Positions 36,509-44,707 of a stretch of 64,000 bases of DNA are shown here, one piece after another. The notes below the pieces were generated by a model. It saw only the letters and a list, made by a program, of their open reading frames with translations, was not told where the DNA came from and did no database searches. Each line of letters begins with the position of its first letter. Position 1 is the first letter of the stretch. The stretch lies in the NCBI GenBank assembly GCA_963714035.1, contig OY970224.1:2108001-2172000 (forward strand), written 5' to 3'. The position numbers and the translations under genes were made by a program. The DNA is from DATFVB01 sp963714035 (lineage in GTDB: Bacteria > Acidobacteriota > Thermoanaerobaculia > UBA5066 > DATFVB01).

Positions 36509-39225
36509 CGCTCGCGGCCGGCACCAGACTCGGGCCCTACGAGATCCTCTCTTCGCTCGGCGCCGGCGGCATGGGTGAGGTCTACCGCGCCCGCGACGCG
36601 CGCCTCGGTCGCGACGTCGCGATCAAGGTGCTGCCCTCGGAATTCGCGGCCGACCCCGAGCGCCTCGCCCGCTTCGAGCGCGAGGCGCGCGCGGCGTCGG
36701 CGATCTCCGATCCGCACATCGTGACGGTGTTCGACGTCGGGACGCACGAGGGAATCAGCTTCCTCGCCGCCGAGCTCGTCGAAGGCACGAACCTGCGCGG
36801 ATTCGAAGATCGCCGGCCGTCGCGGAGAAACGCGCTCGACGTCGCCGCGCAGATCGCGGAGGGACTCGCCGCCGCGCACGAGAAAGGCATCGTTCACCGG
36901 GACCTCAAGCCCGAGAACATCCTCGTCACGCGGGGAGGTCTCGCCAAGATCGCCGACTTCGGCCTCGCGCGGCTCGACGAGAACCGCGCAGACGGCGACT
37001 CGCAGATGATCACCTCGGAAGGCGGGCGGACGGCGACGGGAATGGTCATGGGGACCGTCGCGTACATGTCCCCGGAGCAGGCCCGCGGCGAGCACGTCGA
37101 CTTCCGGTCCGACCAGTTTTCCCTCGGCATCGTCCTCTGGGAGCTCCTGGCGGGCGTCCACCCGTTCCATCGCGCCTCGACGCCGGAAACCCTTACGGCC
37201 ATCATCCGCGACGAGCCTTCGGGAGAGGAGACCGGCGCTCCGCTGCCGGCGGCGGCCCGGCGGATCGTCTCGCGCTGTCTCGAAAAGAATCCCGAGGCCC
37301 GCTACGGATCGACGCGCGATCTCGCCCGCGATCTGCGGGACCTCGCCGCGACGCCGTCGGGAGCGGCGGCCGCCGCGACACCGGCCGTCGCCTCGCGTCC
37401 GCGCCGCGGCGCGTGGCCCCTCCTCCTCGTCGGCGCGGCGGCGCTTCTCGCCGGGGCGGCCCTGGCGGTCTGGCTTCGCCGTCCCGCGCCGTCCGAGCCG
37501 ATTCGCATTCACGCACTGACGTACTCGGGCGCCGACGGCGAGCCGGCCGCCTCGCCCGACGGGAGGCTCATCGCGTTCACCTCCTGGCGCGACGGAACGC
37601 CCCGCATCTGGATCAAGCAGCTCGTCGGCGGGGGCGAGGCCCCGTTGACGTCGGGACCCGACGGCGCGGCGCGGTTTTCTCCCGACGGATCGAGCCTCCT
37701 CTTCGTTCGCGATCTCGGAACGAAACAGACCGTCTATCGTGTCGGCCTCGTCGGCGGCGAGCCCCGCCCGGTCGTGGACGACGCCGCCGCCGCCGACTGG
37801 TCGCCGGACGGGCGCCGCATCGTCTTCCTCCGCGGGGTCGCCGGAGCGAACCGTGAGCGGATCGGCGTTCTCGATCTCGAGAGCGGGCGCGAGAAGATTC
37901 TCGCCGACGAAGGTAAAGGGGTCATCCATTCCCCCCGCTGGTCCCCCGACGGCCGGCGGATCGCCTACGCGGCCGGGGACTTTTCCGGACTCGGCTGGCA
38001 GATCCGGGTGGTGGATCCGGCGAGCGGCAAGCTCGGCAATCTCTGCGCGCAGACGCCGGGATATCAGATCGGGGGCCTCTCATGGTCGGGCGGGAGCGGA
38101 GCGCTCTTCTTCGTCCAGTCTCCAAACGTCATGGGAGACGTGGCGGGTTCGGGGTCGCGCGTCATCCGCTGCGACGTCGGATCGGATGCGCGGCGGACGC
38201 TCTTCTGGGGCGACGGCCTCCTCTGGACGACCTCCTCGCTTTCCGAAGTCACGTTGACGGACATCATCGCTCCCGGAGAACTGACGTTCAGTCAGCGCCT
38301 GCGGAAACAGAACCTCCGCGAGATCGCGCTCGGAGGGGAAGCGGGAGCTCCGGCGGCGGAGCGCCCGCTGGCGGAGGGAAGCGCGATCGATCGACAGCCC
38401 GTCTATTCGCCGGACGGAAAGCTGATCCTCTTCTCCTCGAATCGCGGGGGCAATCTCGACCTCTGGACGATCGACCGTGCGAGCGGCGCGATCCGGCAGG
38501 TCACCGACGATCCGGCCAACGACTGGGATCCCGACTGGACTCCGGACGGCAAGCACATCGTCTGGGGCAGCGAACGCGGCACGGGTCACCTCGAGATCTG
38601 GATCGCCAACGCCGACGGGAGCGGAGCCCGTCAGGTCACGCACGACGGCATCTCCGCCCAGAATCCGTCGGAAACTCCGGACGGGAAGTGGATCCTGTAC
38701 TGGAGCGGCAATTCGTCGAAGCTCGGCGTCTGGAAGATCCACCCCGATGGGTCCGGCGGGACCCTGCTCAATGCTGGCAACGGCGCCGGATCCGAAGTGT
38801 CGCCGGACGGGAGCGTCCTCATGTGGGCCGAACAGGACCGGCTGAATCTGCGAAACATCCTCCACTTCGTCGACGTGGAGACCGGAAAGGAGGTTCCGTT
38901 CACGATCGACGTGCGTTACACGATCGGAGCGCCGGCGATCATCTGGGGACGCGCGCGTTGGTCGCGGGACGGAAAGAAGATCTTTTTCGTCGGCGAGAAC
39001 GAGAAAGGCCTCTCCGGAGTCTACGTGCAGGACTTCGCGCCCGGACGCGACACGTCGGCCTCCCGCCGCGAGGTTGCCGGTTTCTCGCGCGATTACGTGA
39101 CGGAGTCCTTCGCCGTTTCGCCCGACGGCGCGTTCCTCACGCTTTCGGCGAGTCAGCAGTCGTCGGCGATCATGGTCGCCGAAGGGGTCCCCGGGGCCAT
39201 GCCTCCGGTCCGAAGTCGACGCTGA
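36505..39225 (+). CDS. Ser/Thr protein kinase with beta-propeller
   Basis: The 906-residue kinase has GAGGMGEV, Lys41, HRDLKPEN, DFGLAR, AYMSPEQARG and RSDQFSLG. The SDQF box and the ASAISDPHIVTVFDVG segment place it with 11918 and 30501. The helix is at about 303-322 (PLLLVGAAALLAGAALAVWL). The propeller matches the order of 30501 (SWRDGTPRIW, SPDGSSL, SPDGRRI, SPDGKLI, TPDGKHI) and reads like a sister sensor. It ends 40 nt before the convergent zinc-ribbon gene, with a shared hairpin between. Confidence 0.95.
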   Translation: MTLAAGTRLGPYEILSSLGAGGMGEVYRARDARLGRDVAIKVLPSEFAADPERLARFEREARAASAISDPHIVTVFDVGTHEGISFLAAELVEGTNLRGFEDRRPSRRNALDVAAQIAEGLAAAHEKGIVHRDLKPENILVTRGGLAKIADFGLARLDENRADGDSQMITSEGGRTATGMVMGTVAYMSPEQARGEHVDFRSDQFSLGIVLWELLAGVHPFHRASTPETLTAIIRDEPSGEETGAPLPAAARRIVSRCLEKNPEARYGSTRDLARDLRDLAATPSGAAAAATPAVASRPRRGAWPLLLVGAAALLAGAALAVWLRRPAPSEPIRIHALTYSGADGEPAASPDGRLIAFTSWRDGTPRIWIKQLVGGGEAPLTSGPDGAARFSPDGSSLLFVRDLGTKQTVYRVGLVGGEPRPVVDDAAAADWSPDGRRIVFLRGVAGANRERIGVLDLESGREKILADEGKGVIHSPRWSPDGRRIAYAAGDFSGLGWQIRVVDPASGKLGNLCAQTPGYQIGGLSWSGGSGALFFVQSPNVMGDVAGSGSRVIRCDVGSDARRTLFWGDGLLWTTSSLSEVTLTDIIAPGELTFSQRLRKQNLREIALGGEAGAPAAERPLAEGSAIDRQPVYSPDGKLILFSSNRGGNLDLWTIDRASGAIRQVTDDPANDWDPDWTPDGKHIVWGSERGTGHLEIWIANADGSGARQVTHDGISAQNPSETPDGKWILYWSGNSSKLGVWKIHPDGSGGTLLNAGNGAGSEVSPDGSVLMWAEQDRLNLRNILHFVDVETGKEVPFTIDVRYTIGAPAIIWGRARWSRDGKKIFFVGENEKGLSGVYVQDFAPGRDTSASRREVAGFSRDYVTESFAVSPDGAFLTLSASQQSSAIMVAEGVPGAMPPVRSRR

Positions 39226-39226
39226 A

Positions 39227-39253
39227 CGGGATCTCCTCCGGCGCGGAATCCCG
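39227..39253. terminator. Bidirectional terminator-like hairpin
   Basis: CGGGAT (39227-39232) pairs with ATCCCG (39248-39253), extended inward by CC/GG, between two convergent genes. Confidence 0.4.
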
Positions 39254-39265
39254 CCGGACAGTCGG

Positions 39266-39442
39266 CTAGTTTTTGTCGATCTGCGCGGGCGGCCGATACG
39301 GAGCGAGCGAGTGGTCCACGGCCTTCCCGACCGACCATCCGCACTCGATGCAGGTGAGATCGACGGGCTCGGCGGATCCCAGATCGACTTCCGTGCGGTG
39401 GCCGCATTTGGGGCAATCCCAGGTGAAGACCTTCAAATCCAC
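39266..39442 (-). CDS. Small double CxxC zinc-ribbon protein
   Basis: GTG 39442 gives 58 residues, VDLKVFTWDCPKCGHRTEVD onwards, with two CxxC knuckles (CPKC and CIEC) 18 residues apart; this is a zinc-ribbon fold with a short acidic/proline tail. A GGGGAGG lies directly against the GTG, so the exact start is uncertain. A longer ATG start (39538) would place the GGAC box inside the gene and is less likely. The promoter region carries the GGAC-N4-GTCC palindrome about 75 nt upstream. Function unknown. Confidence 0.7.
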   Translation of the reverse strand: MDLKVFTWDCPKCGHRTEVDLGSAEPVDLTCIECGWSVGKAVDHSLAPYRPPAQIDKN

Positions 39443-39515
39443 CCTCCCCGAAACCGGGATCGCGGATATAACGGCCGGCGAGCGCGTTTCGTTTCGGGCT
39501 CCCGGCAAGCGCATC

Positions 39516-39530
39516 GGACCAAGGTCCAAT
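39516..39530 (-). promoter_or_regulatory. GGAC-N4-GTCC palindrome upstream of zinc-ribbon gene
   Basis: On the minus strand this reads ATTGGACCTTGGTCC, preceded by GTTCCC. The identical 15-mer occurs at 47172-47186 (+) and 60890-60904 (-), each pointing at a gene start 44-75 nt downstream. Here it also lies about 62 nt upstream of the plus-strand hydrolase. Confidence 0.6.
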
Positions 39531-39591
39531 GGGAACATCCGGGCGGGGTCGGTAGAGTCGCTCCGATTCGAGTGACAACCCGTCCGTCCGA

Positions 39592-41082
39592 ATGAAACCC
39601 ACGAGAAGGCCGATGCTGATCCGATGGATCGGTTACGGCCTGGCCAACCTCGTCGTCACATTCGCGCTCGCGGCGGTTGCTTTTCTCTACGGCTGGTCAC
39701 GATACGCCAGAGGGCTGCCGGCGCTTCGCGGATGGCATCGCCAGGCGCCCGCCGGGGAATTTCGAGCGTCGGATGCGCGGCCCGGCTACACGTTCGACGA
39801 CTATCTGAGACAGGAAGAGGTGGTCTTCCGGCAGCTCGGTGCGCTCGTGGCCGGACCGTGGAAGGCGGAGGCTCTGGGCAAATTCGACCGCTTTCGCGCC
39901 GGCTCGGTCTGTAACCCCGAGAACACGCTCGAACGAAACTGGAATCGCAGCTTCGTGCTCGCAGCCGCCAGGCCGATCGGCGGCGTCCTGGTCGTCCACG
40001 GCCTGAGCGATTCGCCCTACTCGCTGCGGGCCATCGCGGAACGGCTGCACGCGGAAGGCTACACGGTCGTCGGCTTGCGGGTGCCGGGACACGGCACCTG
40101 TCCCCGGGCCCTCGCCGAGGTCAGCTGGAAGGACTGGACGGCCGCGGTGAAGATCGCCGTTGCGGGAGTCCGCCGCCGGATTCCGGAAGGGGCGCCGCTC
40201 ATCCTGGCCGGTTACTCCAACGGGGGCGCCCTCTGCATCCACTACGTCGCGTCGACGCTCGAAGACCCGTCGCTTCCGGCCGTGAACGCCGTCGTGCTCT
40301 TTTCCCCCATGATGGGGATCAGCCCGCTCGCCCGGGTGTCGCGCCTCTACCGCACGGTCGCGTGGCTGTCCGGGAGCGAGAAATCCCTCTGGTCGGACGT
40401 CAGCGCCGAGGTGGACCCCTTCAAGTACTGCTCCTGGCCGATGAACGCCAGCGAGCAGGCGTGGGAGCTCACGCAGGAGGTCGAACGGCGACTGGAAGCG
40501 ATCGAGAAGTCGGGGCGGATGGGACGACTACCGCCGATCCTGGCGGTCCAGTCGGCGATCGATTCCACCGTGGTCGTCTCGAAGCTCTTCACCGTCCTGT
40601 TCGACCGGCTTCCGGCGGGAGGGGCGAGCGAAGTGCTGCTCTTCGACGTCAACCGCGTCGCATGGCTGGACAACCTGCTCTCCCTTTCGTTCGAGCGGGA
40701 GATCCGGCCGCGTCTCGAACGCAAGGATCTGCCGTTCAAGCTGACGGTGGTCGCCAACGCCGCGCCCGATTCGCTGGCCGTCACGGCGAAGACGCGGGCG
40801 GGCGAGCTCCTGACGGAGACGCCGCTCGAGGCGGCGTGGCCGAGAGACGTGTTTTCGTTGTCGCATGTCGCGGTGCCCATTCCACCGACGGACCCCGTCT
40901 ACGGGACGGCGGAAGCGACCGCGAAGTCCGGCCTGCCGCTGGGATCGCTGACGATGCGGGGCGAGCGCGGGGCCCTGACGATCTCCGACTCGATGTTCAT
41001 CCGGCAGCGGAACAATCCGTTCTACGGATTCATGGAAGACCACGTGGTGAAGTGGCTCGCGGCGAACGCGAGAGCCCGTTGA
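39592..41082 (+). CDS. Membrane-anchored alpha/beta hydrolase
   Basis: The 496-residue protein has an N-terminal signal-anchor helix (about 10-34, RWIGYGLANLVVTFALAAVA) and then an extracytoplasmic hydrolase domain from about residue 125. The domain shows GGVLVVHGLSDSPYSLR (strand and oxyanion HG), GLRVPGHGTCPRA and the nucleophile elbow GYSNGG (GxSxG, Ser). The C-terminal histidine is probably in DHVVKWL. Lipase/esterase activity is likely; the substrate is unknown. The region between the hydrolase and the domain start may be a cap. ATG 39613 is an alternative start. A single gene, convergent with the anti-sigma gene at 41132. Confidence 0.85.
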   Translation: MKPTRRPMLIRWIGYGLANLVVTFALAAVAFLYGWSRYARGLPALRGWHRQAPAGEFRASDARPGYTFDDYLRQEEVVFRQLGALVAGPWKAEALGKFDRFRAGSVCNPENTLERNWNRSFVLAAARPIGGVLVVHGLSDSPYSLRAIAERLHAEGYTVVGLRVPGHGTCPRALAEVSWKDWTAAVKIAVAGVRRRIPEGAPLILAGYSNGGALCIHYVASTLEDPSLPAVNAVVLFSPMMGISPLARVSRLYRTVAWLSGSEKSLWSDVSAEVDPFKYCSWPMNASEQAWELTQEVERRLEAIEKSGRMGRLPPILAVQSAIDSTVVVSKLFTVLFDRLPAGGASEVLLFDVNRVAWLDNLLSLSFEREIRPRLERKDLPFKLTVVANAAPDSLAVTAKTRAGELLTETPLEAAWPRDVFSLSHVAVPIPPTDPVYGTAEATAKSGLPLGSLTMRGERGALTISDSMFIRQRNNPFYGFMEDHVVKWLAANARAR

Positions 41083-41131
41083 GGGAATCGAGCTCTCCGG
41101 CGCGTTCCGGCGCGCGGCCGGCCGAGCCGTT

Positions 41132-41887
41132 CTAGTTCGACCGCGTGCGGAACATCGAGACGAACTGATCGAGCTCGTCCGAGGCGAGGTCCGATACCGC
41201 CCAGAACGCCATTCCTCCCTCGTCCCAATGGCGGATGTGGAATCCGTTCGCGAGGGGCGACGCGTCCCCCGGAGCCCCCGCCGCGGAGCAGACGTAGACA
41301 TTGATCACGTGGAGCCGGCGTGAGTAAACCAGCGCGGCGGCCTCGCGCCCCGCGAGAACGTCCACCCGGCCGCCGACGAGCGGGAAGCCCTCCGGCGAGA
41401 GATCGGGAACCGGGGGAGAGAAGCTGATCTTTCCGGCAAACCAGGGCTTGACGTTGTGGCGATCGGAAGACCGGACGTCGACGAGCCTGCCGGCCAGCAT
41501 CGAGCGGACCTGGTCGCCCGCGAGCTCGGCGGCGAGAGCCTCGGCTCGAACGGTCCGGTCGCGCCGGAGCACGGCGAGGGAGCCGGCCACGATGCCGGCC
41601 GCGGCGGCCAGCGCGAGCCAGTACGCCGGAACGAGGAGCCGGCGCGGAGTCTCGCGCCCGCGCTCCCGGTCGGCGGTGGCGGACCGAATCCGCGAAACGA
41701 AATCCGCCGGGGGAGCGAAAATCGCCGACGGGTCCTTCAGGCGTCGACCGAGGGCGTCGAGCGCCTCCGCCCGCCTCGCGCACGCCGGGCACTGCGCGAT
41801 GTGCTGCGCGACGATTTCGGCTCGCGCCGGAGCGAGCTCTCCATCCCGGAGGGCGCCGATCTGATCCCGGATCTCCGCGCAGTCCAT
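41132..41887 (-). CDS. Membrane anti-sigma factor with zinc-finger
   Basis: The 251-residue protein has an N-terminal ASD-type zinc-binding motif (IVAQHIAQCPACARRAEAL: H-x3-C-x2-C), one transmembrane helix (about 90-108, YWLALAAAAGIVAGSLAVL) and an extracytoplasmic domain with KPWFAGKISFSPPVPDLSPE, HVINVYVCS and FHIRHWDEGGMAFWAVSDL, a pattern seen in anti-sigma factors of ECF systems. It is translationally coupled to the sigma gene: its ATG overlaps the sigma TGA by one base (TGATG). It should hold the sigma factor at the membrane until a signal is received. Confidence 0.9.
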   Translation of the reverse strand: MDCAEIRDQIGALRDGELAPARAEIVAQHIAQCPACARRAEALDALGRRLKDPSAIFAPPADFVSRIRSATADRERGRETPRRLLVPAYWLALAAAAGIVAGSLAVLRRDRTVRAEALAAELAGDQVRSMLAGRLVDVRSSDRHNVKPWFAGKISFSPPVPDLSPEGFPLVGGRVDVLAGREAAALVYSRRLHVINVYVCSAAGAPGDASPLANGFHIRHWDEGGMAFWAVSDLASDELDQFVSMFRTRSN

Positions 41888-42465
41888 CACTTCTCCCCTT
41901 CCGCCGAGAGCGTCCGGAGCAGGCGCGAACGCGCGCGGGCGAGGCGCGACATCACGGTTCCGATCGGGATCGCCGCGACCGCCGCGATTTCCTTGTACGA
42001 GAGCCCCTCCTGCTCCCGAAGGACGACGACCTCCCGGAGCGGCGCGGGGAGAGCGCCGAGCGCCGCGCGAACGCGCTCCACTCCGGCCTGCTCGATGGCG
42101 AGCCGTTCCGGATCGGGCGTCTCGTCGAGATCGGTGTGGATGGCCTCGTCGAACTCGTCGGAATTCTCCCGGCCGCGGCGCGAAAGCCACGTCATCGCCG
42201 TTCTCCGCACGATCGTCAGGAACCAGGCCCGGGCGTTCCCTCCCCGATAGCTGTCGAAGAACCGCCAGGCGCGGAGCGCCGCTTCCTGGGCCACGTCCTC
42301 GGCGTCGGTGTCGTTCCCGGTCAGCCAGCGGGCCAGGTTGTAACCGGAGCCGGTGTGCGGCAGGATCGCCGCGTCGAAGCGCATCTGCGCCGACGAATCT
42401 TCGTCTTTCATTCCGCCAGGCTCGGCGTCGATTGTATCGTCGGCGATCCGGAGCGCGAACGACAT
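41887..42465 (-). CDS. ECF-family RNA polymerase sigma factor
   Basis: The 192-residue protein has sigma region 2 (LARWLTGNDTDAEDVAQEAALRAWRFFDSYR) and region 4 (ALPAPLREVVVLREQEGLSYKEIAAVAAIPIGTVMSRLARARSRL) with a helix-turn-helix. ATG 42465 is supported by GGGGAGGG 3 nt upstream; a downstream ATG (42411) is possible but has a weak site. It lies divergent from the metallophosphoesterase operon with a candidate promoter (CGGAATAA-N16-GTCT) facing each way, so it probably drives both itself and that operon. Confidence 0.93.
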   Translation of the reverse strand: MSFALRIADDTIDAEPGGMKDEDSSAQMRFDAAILPHTGSGYNLARWLTGNDTDAEDVAQEAALRAWRFFDSYRGGNARAWFLTIVRRTAMTWLSRRGRENSDEFDEAIHTDLDETPDPERLAIEQAGVERVRAALGALPAPLREVVVLREQEGLSYKEIAAVAAIPIGTVMSRLARARSRLLRTLSAEGEK

Positions 42466-42484
42466 AGGCCCTCCCCGGCGCTCC

Positions 42485-42512
42485 AGACCGGCGAATACCG
42501 CTCTTTATTCCG
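42485..42512 (-). promoter_or_regulatory. Candidate ECF promoter for sigma/anti-sigma genes
   Basis: On the minus strand CGGAATAA (42512-42505) is followed after exactly 16 nt by GTCTGG (42488-42483), about 20 nt before the sigma ATG. The same -35/-10 pair with the same spacing faces the other way at 42535. Confidence 0.65.
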
Positions 42513-42534
42513 CGCAACGGCGAAATATTCGCTC

Positions 42535-42562
42535 CGGAATAACTCGCCCCCCCGCCCGGTCT
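42535..42562 (+). promoter_or_regulatory. Candidate ECF promoter for MPP-CuA-TatA-cytochrome operon
   Basis: CGGAATAA (42535-42542), 16 nt, then GTCTCC (42559-42564), 22 nt before ATG 42585 with its AAGGAGG. It is the mirror image of the minus-strand promoter; together the two -35 boxes form an 8-bp inverted repeat. Confidence 0.65.
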
Positions 42563-42584
42563 CCTCACCCGCAAGGAGGTTTCG

Positions 42585-43562
42585 ATGAAAGAGACCGATC
42601 GTCGGTCGTTCCTGAAAATCGCGGGCACGTCCATCGGCGTGGGAGCGCTGTTCCATTTCGCGCCCGCGCTCGGCGCGAGCCCCGCCGGCGGCGAGCTGGC
42701 GAGGATCATCAAGGGAAAGAGCGGCGAGGCGCCGCGCCCCTTTTCGTTCGTCCAGTTGAGCGACACTCACGTCGGATTCAGCGGTCCGCCGAATCCTCTC
42801 GGTACGCGCGCGTTCGAGGAGGCGGTCCGAACCATCAACGCCCTGCCGGAACCCCCGGACCTGATTCTCTTCACGGGAGATCTGACCCACGATTCCGAAG
42901 ATCGCGGCGAGCACGCCTCGCGGATGAAGAAGTTTCAGGAAATCGCCGGGAACCTGAACGTCAGGAACGTCCGGCTGATCCCCGGCGAGCACGACGCGGG
43001 TCTCGACGGAGGCGCGCTCTTCCGCGACGTCTTCGGCGAAACGCATTACTCCTTCGACCACAGGGGCGTTCACTTCGTCGCGCTCGACAACGTCTCGCGA
43101 GCGAAGCCGGAGGTCGGCGGCGAGCAGCTCGCGTGGCTGAAGAAAGACCTCTCGCGCTACGACGCATCGGCTCCCATCGTGCTCTTCACGCATCGGCCGC
43201 TCTTCGACCTTAAGCCGGAGTGGGAGTGGTTCACCAGCGACGGCGACGACGTGATGAACGCCGTTTCCGCGTATCGCAACCTGACGGTCCTCTACGGTCA
43301 CATTCACCGCCGCCAGGTGACGCCGCTGAACGGGGTGACGCACTACGGCGCCCATTCGCTGATCTTCGCGTTCCCCGATCCCGAATCCGGAGTCGAGAAG
43401 AAGCCCCTGCCGTTCGACAAATCGCGTCCGTTCGCCAACCTGGGCGTCCGGCGGGTCCGCGAAGGAAGCCCGGGCACGGGAATCGAGGAGATCGAGTTGA
43501 CCGCCCGCGAATTCGCGGGTGTTGCGGGAATCCAGCAGTTTTCGAAGAAGGAGCTCGTATGA
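42585..43562 (+). CDS. Tat-exported metallophosphoesterase
   Basis: The 325-residue protein starts with a twin-arginine signal (DRRSFLKIAGTSIGVGALF), so it is probably folded before export. Calcineurin-like motifs follow: QLSDTHVG (D-x-H), FTGDLTHD (GD), a third motif reading IPGEHDA where the family has GNH(D/E), VLFTHRPLF and LYGHIHRRQ. The Asn-to-Glu change removes a usual metal ligand, so activity may differ. AAGGAGG precedes the ATG. It overlaps the next gene by ATGA (43559-43562). It is the first gene of a four-gene operon with CuA, TatA and cytochrome c. Confidence 0.92.
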   Translation: MKETDRRSFLKIAGTSIGVGALFHFAPALGASPAGGELARIIKGKSGEAPRPFSFVQLSDTHVGFSGPPNPLGTRAFEEAVRTINALPEPPDLILFTGDLTHDSEDRGEHASRMKKFQEIAGNLNVRNVRLIPGEHDAGLDGGALFRDVFGETHYSFDHRGVHFVALDNVSRAKPEVGGEQLAWLKKDLSRYDASAPIVLFTHRPLFDLKPEWEWFTSDGDDVMNAVSAYRNLTVLYGHIHRRQVTPLNGVTHYGAHSLIFAFPDPESGVEKKPLPFDKSRPFANLGVRRVREGSPGTGIEEIELTAREFAGVAGIQQFSKKELV

Positions 43563-43918
43563 AAAAGCCGTCCATCGTCCTCGCCGCCGCGCTCGGCGCG
43601 TGCGCCCTTCTCCTCTCCGGCAGCCGGGCCCGGGCCGAGGGAGAACCGAGGGTCATCGCCGTCACCGCGAAGAGATTCGAATTCCTCCCGAACGAAGTGA
43701 AGCTGAAAAAGGGAGAGACCGTCACCCTCCACGTGACCAGCGACGACGTCGAGCACGGTTTCTTCAACCGGAAGCTGAAGATCGACTCGGACATTCCGGC
43801 CGGCCAGTCGGCCGACATTACGATCACGCCCGACCAGGAGGGAAAGTTCATCGTCATCTGCGACCACTTCTGCGGATCGGGCCACGGGAACATGCACCTG
43901 ACCGTCGAAGTGGAATGA
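43559..43918 (+). CDS. Stand-alone secreted CuA-type cupredoxin
   Basis: The 119-residue product has a signal peptide (SIVLAAALGACALLLSGSRA, with a possible lipobox-like cysteine within the core) and one cupredoxin domain. The ligand set of a binuclear CuA centre is visible: a histidine in DDVEHGFF, then CDHFCGSGHGNM, which gives C-x3-C-x3-H-x2-M. No membrane helices of cytochrome oxidase subunit II are present, so this is a free periplasmic CuA domain likely passing electrons, plausibly with the cytochrome c encoded two genes on. It is ATGA-coupled to the metallophosphoesterase. Confidence 0.9.
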   Translation: MKKPSIVLAAALGACALLLSGSRARAEGEPRVIAVTAKRFEFLPNEVKLKKGETVTLHVTSDDVEHGFFNRKLKIDSDIPAGQSADITITPDQEGKFIVICDHFCGSGHGNMHLTVEVE

Positions 43919-43933
43919 GAAAGGAAACGTGCC

Positions 43934-44134
43934 ATGGGCATTCTCGAACCGGGGCATCTGATCCTGATCCTGGGTATCGCGCTCATCGTCTTCGGGCCGA
44001 AGAAGCTGCCTGAGCTGGGGCGAGGACTCGGGGAATCCATTCGCGGGTTCCGGAGCGCGCTCACGAACCCGGAGCCCGAGGGGAAGCCTCCGGCGAGGAC
44101 GCCAGATGACGATGCAGCGGGCAAGCGCTCGTGA
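43934..44134 (+). CDS. tatA: Twin-arginine translocase subunit TatA/E (second copy)
   Basis: The 66-residue TatA has one helix (LILILGIALIVFG), FGPKKLPELGRGLGESIRGF and a proline-rich charged tail. AAAGGAA precedes the ATG. It lies in the same operon as a Tat substrate (42585), 15 nt after the CuA gene and GTGA-overlapping the cytochrome gene, which argues for a dedicated export role. No TatC is in the window. Confidence 0.93.
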   Translation: MGILEPGHLILILGIALIVFGPKKLPELGRGLGESIRGFRSALTNPEPEGKPPARTPDDDAAGKRS

Positions 44135-44676
44135 AGCATCTCCCGGGCGTTCTCGCGAGCCTCCTGGGAACGGCTCTGGTCGCCGCGTGGCTCGCCTTCT
44201 CGGGCGTGATCTCGGTCGCCGCCGACCACCACGGACCGATCGACGCTCGCGCCGACTCGTTGTTGAACGCCGTCTCGCGGGCATCGATCCGGCGGCATGC
44301 CGGCCGGGCCGTGAATCCGTTCGCCGGCGATCGGGCCGCGGCGCGCGAGGGTCTGCTCGCATTCCGGGAGAGTTGCCTGAGCTGCCACGGAGCGGGGAAG
44401 ATTCCGCCCGCCGAATTCGCGGCGGGACTGAATCCGGGCGCGCCATCGCTCGATTCGAGGGAAATCCAAGCGATGAGCGACGGCGAGCTGTTCTGGGTGA
44501 TCTCCCACGGCATTCGAGCCACGGGGATGCCGGCGTTTGCCGGCTCGAAGGACGAGAAAGACCTGTGGAAAATCGTGACGTTCGTCAGGCGGCTGCCGGG
44601 ATTGGCGCCGGAAGCGACGACGCCGCTTCGGGCAGCGGACGAGAAACCCCGGGCGAACGACTCGGGAAGCCGATAG
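44131..44676 (+). CDS. Periplasmic mono-heme cytochrome c
   Basis: GTG 44131 overlaps the TatA TGA (GTGA). The 181-residue protein has an N-terminal signal (LPGVLASLLGTALVAAWLAF), a spacer and one class I domain: ESCLSCHGAG (CxxCH heme motif), IRATGMPAF (axial methionine) and LWKIVTFVRRLPG (C-terminal helix). It closes the ECF-controlled operon. Heme attachment requires export by Sec, unlike the Tat signal of the metallophosphoesterase. Confidence 0.92.
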   Translation: MKHLPGVLASLLGTALVAAWLAFSGVISVAADHHGPIDARADSLLNAVSRASIRRHAGRAVNPFAGDRAAAREGLLAFRESCLSCHGAGKIPPAEFAAGLNPGAPSLDSREIQAMSDGELFWVISHGIRATGMPAFAGSKDEKDLWKIVTFVRRLPGLAPEATTPLRAADEKPRANDSGSR

Positions 44677-44707
44677 ACATCACCCGCGGTCTGGCATCTG
44701 GAGGCGT

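Noticed and set aside
39516..39530. Assigning the palindrome to DosR itself
   Set aside because: Only the half-site spacing resembles DosR boxes. No regulator gene or binding data are available in the window.
39443..39538. Longer N-terminus for the zinc-ribbon protein
   Set aside because: The extra residues are not protein-like and would place the conserved GGAC palindrome inside the gene.
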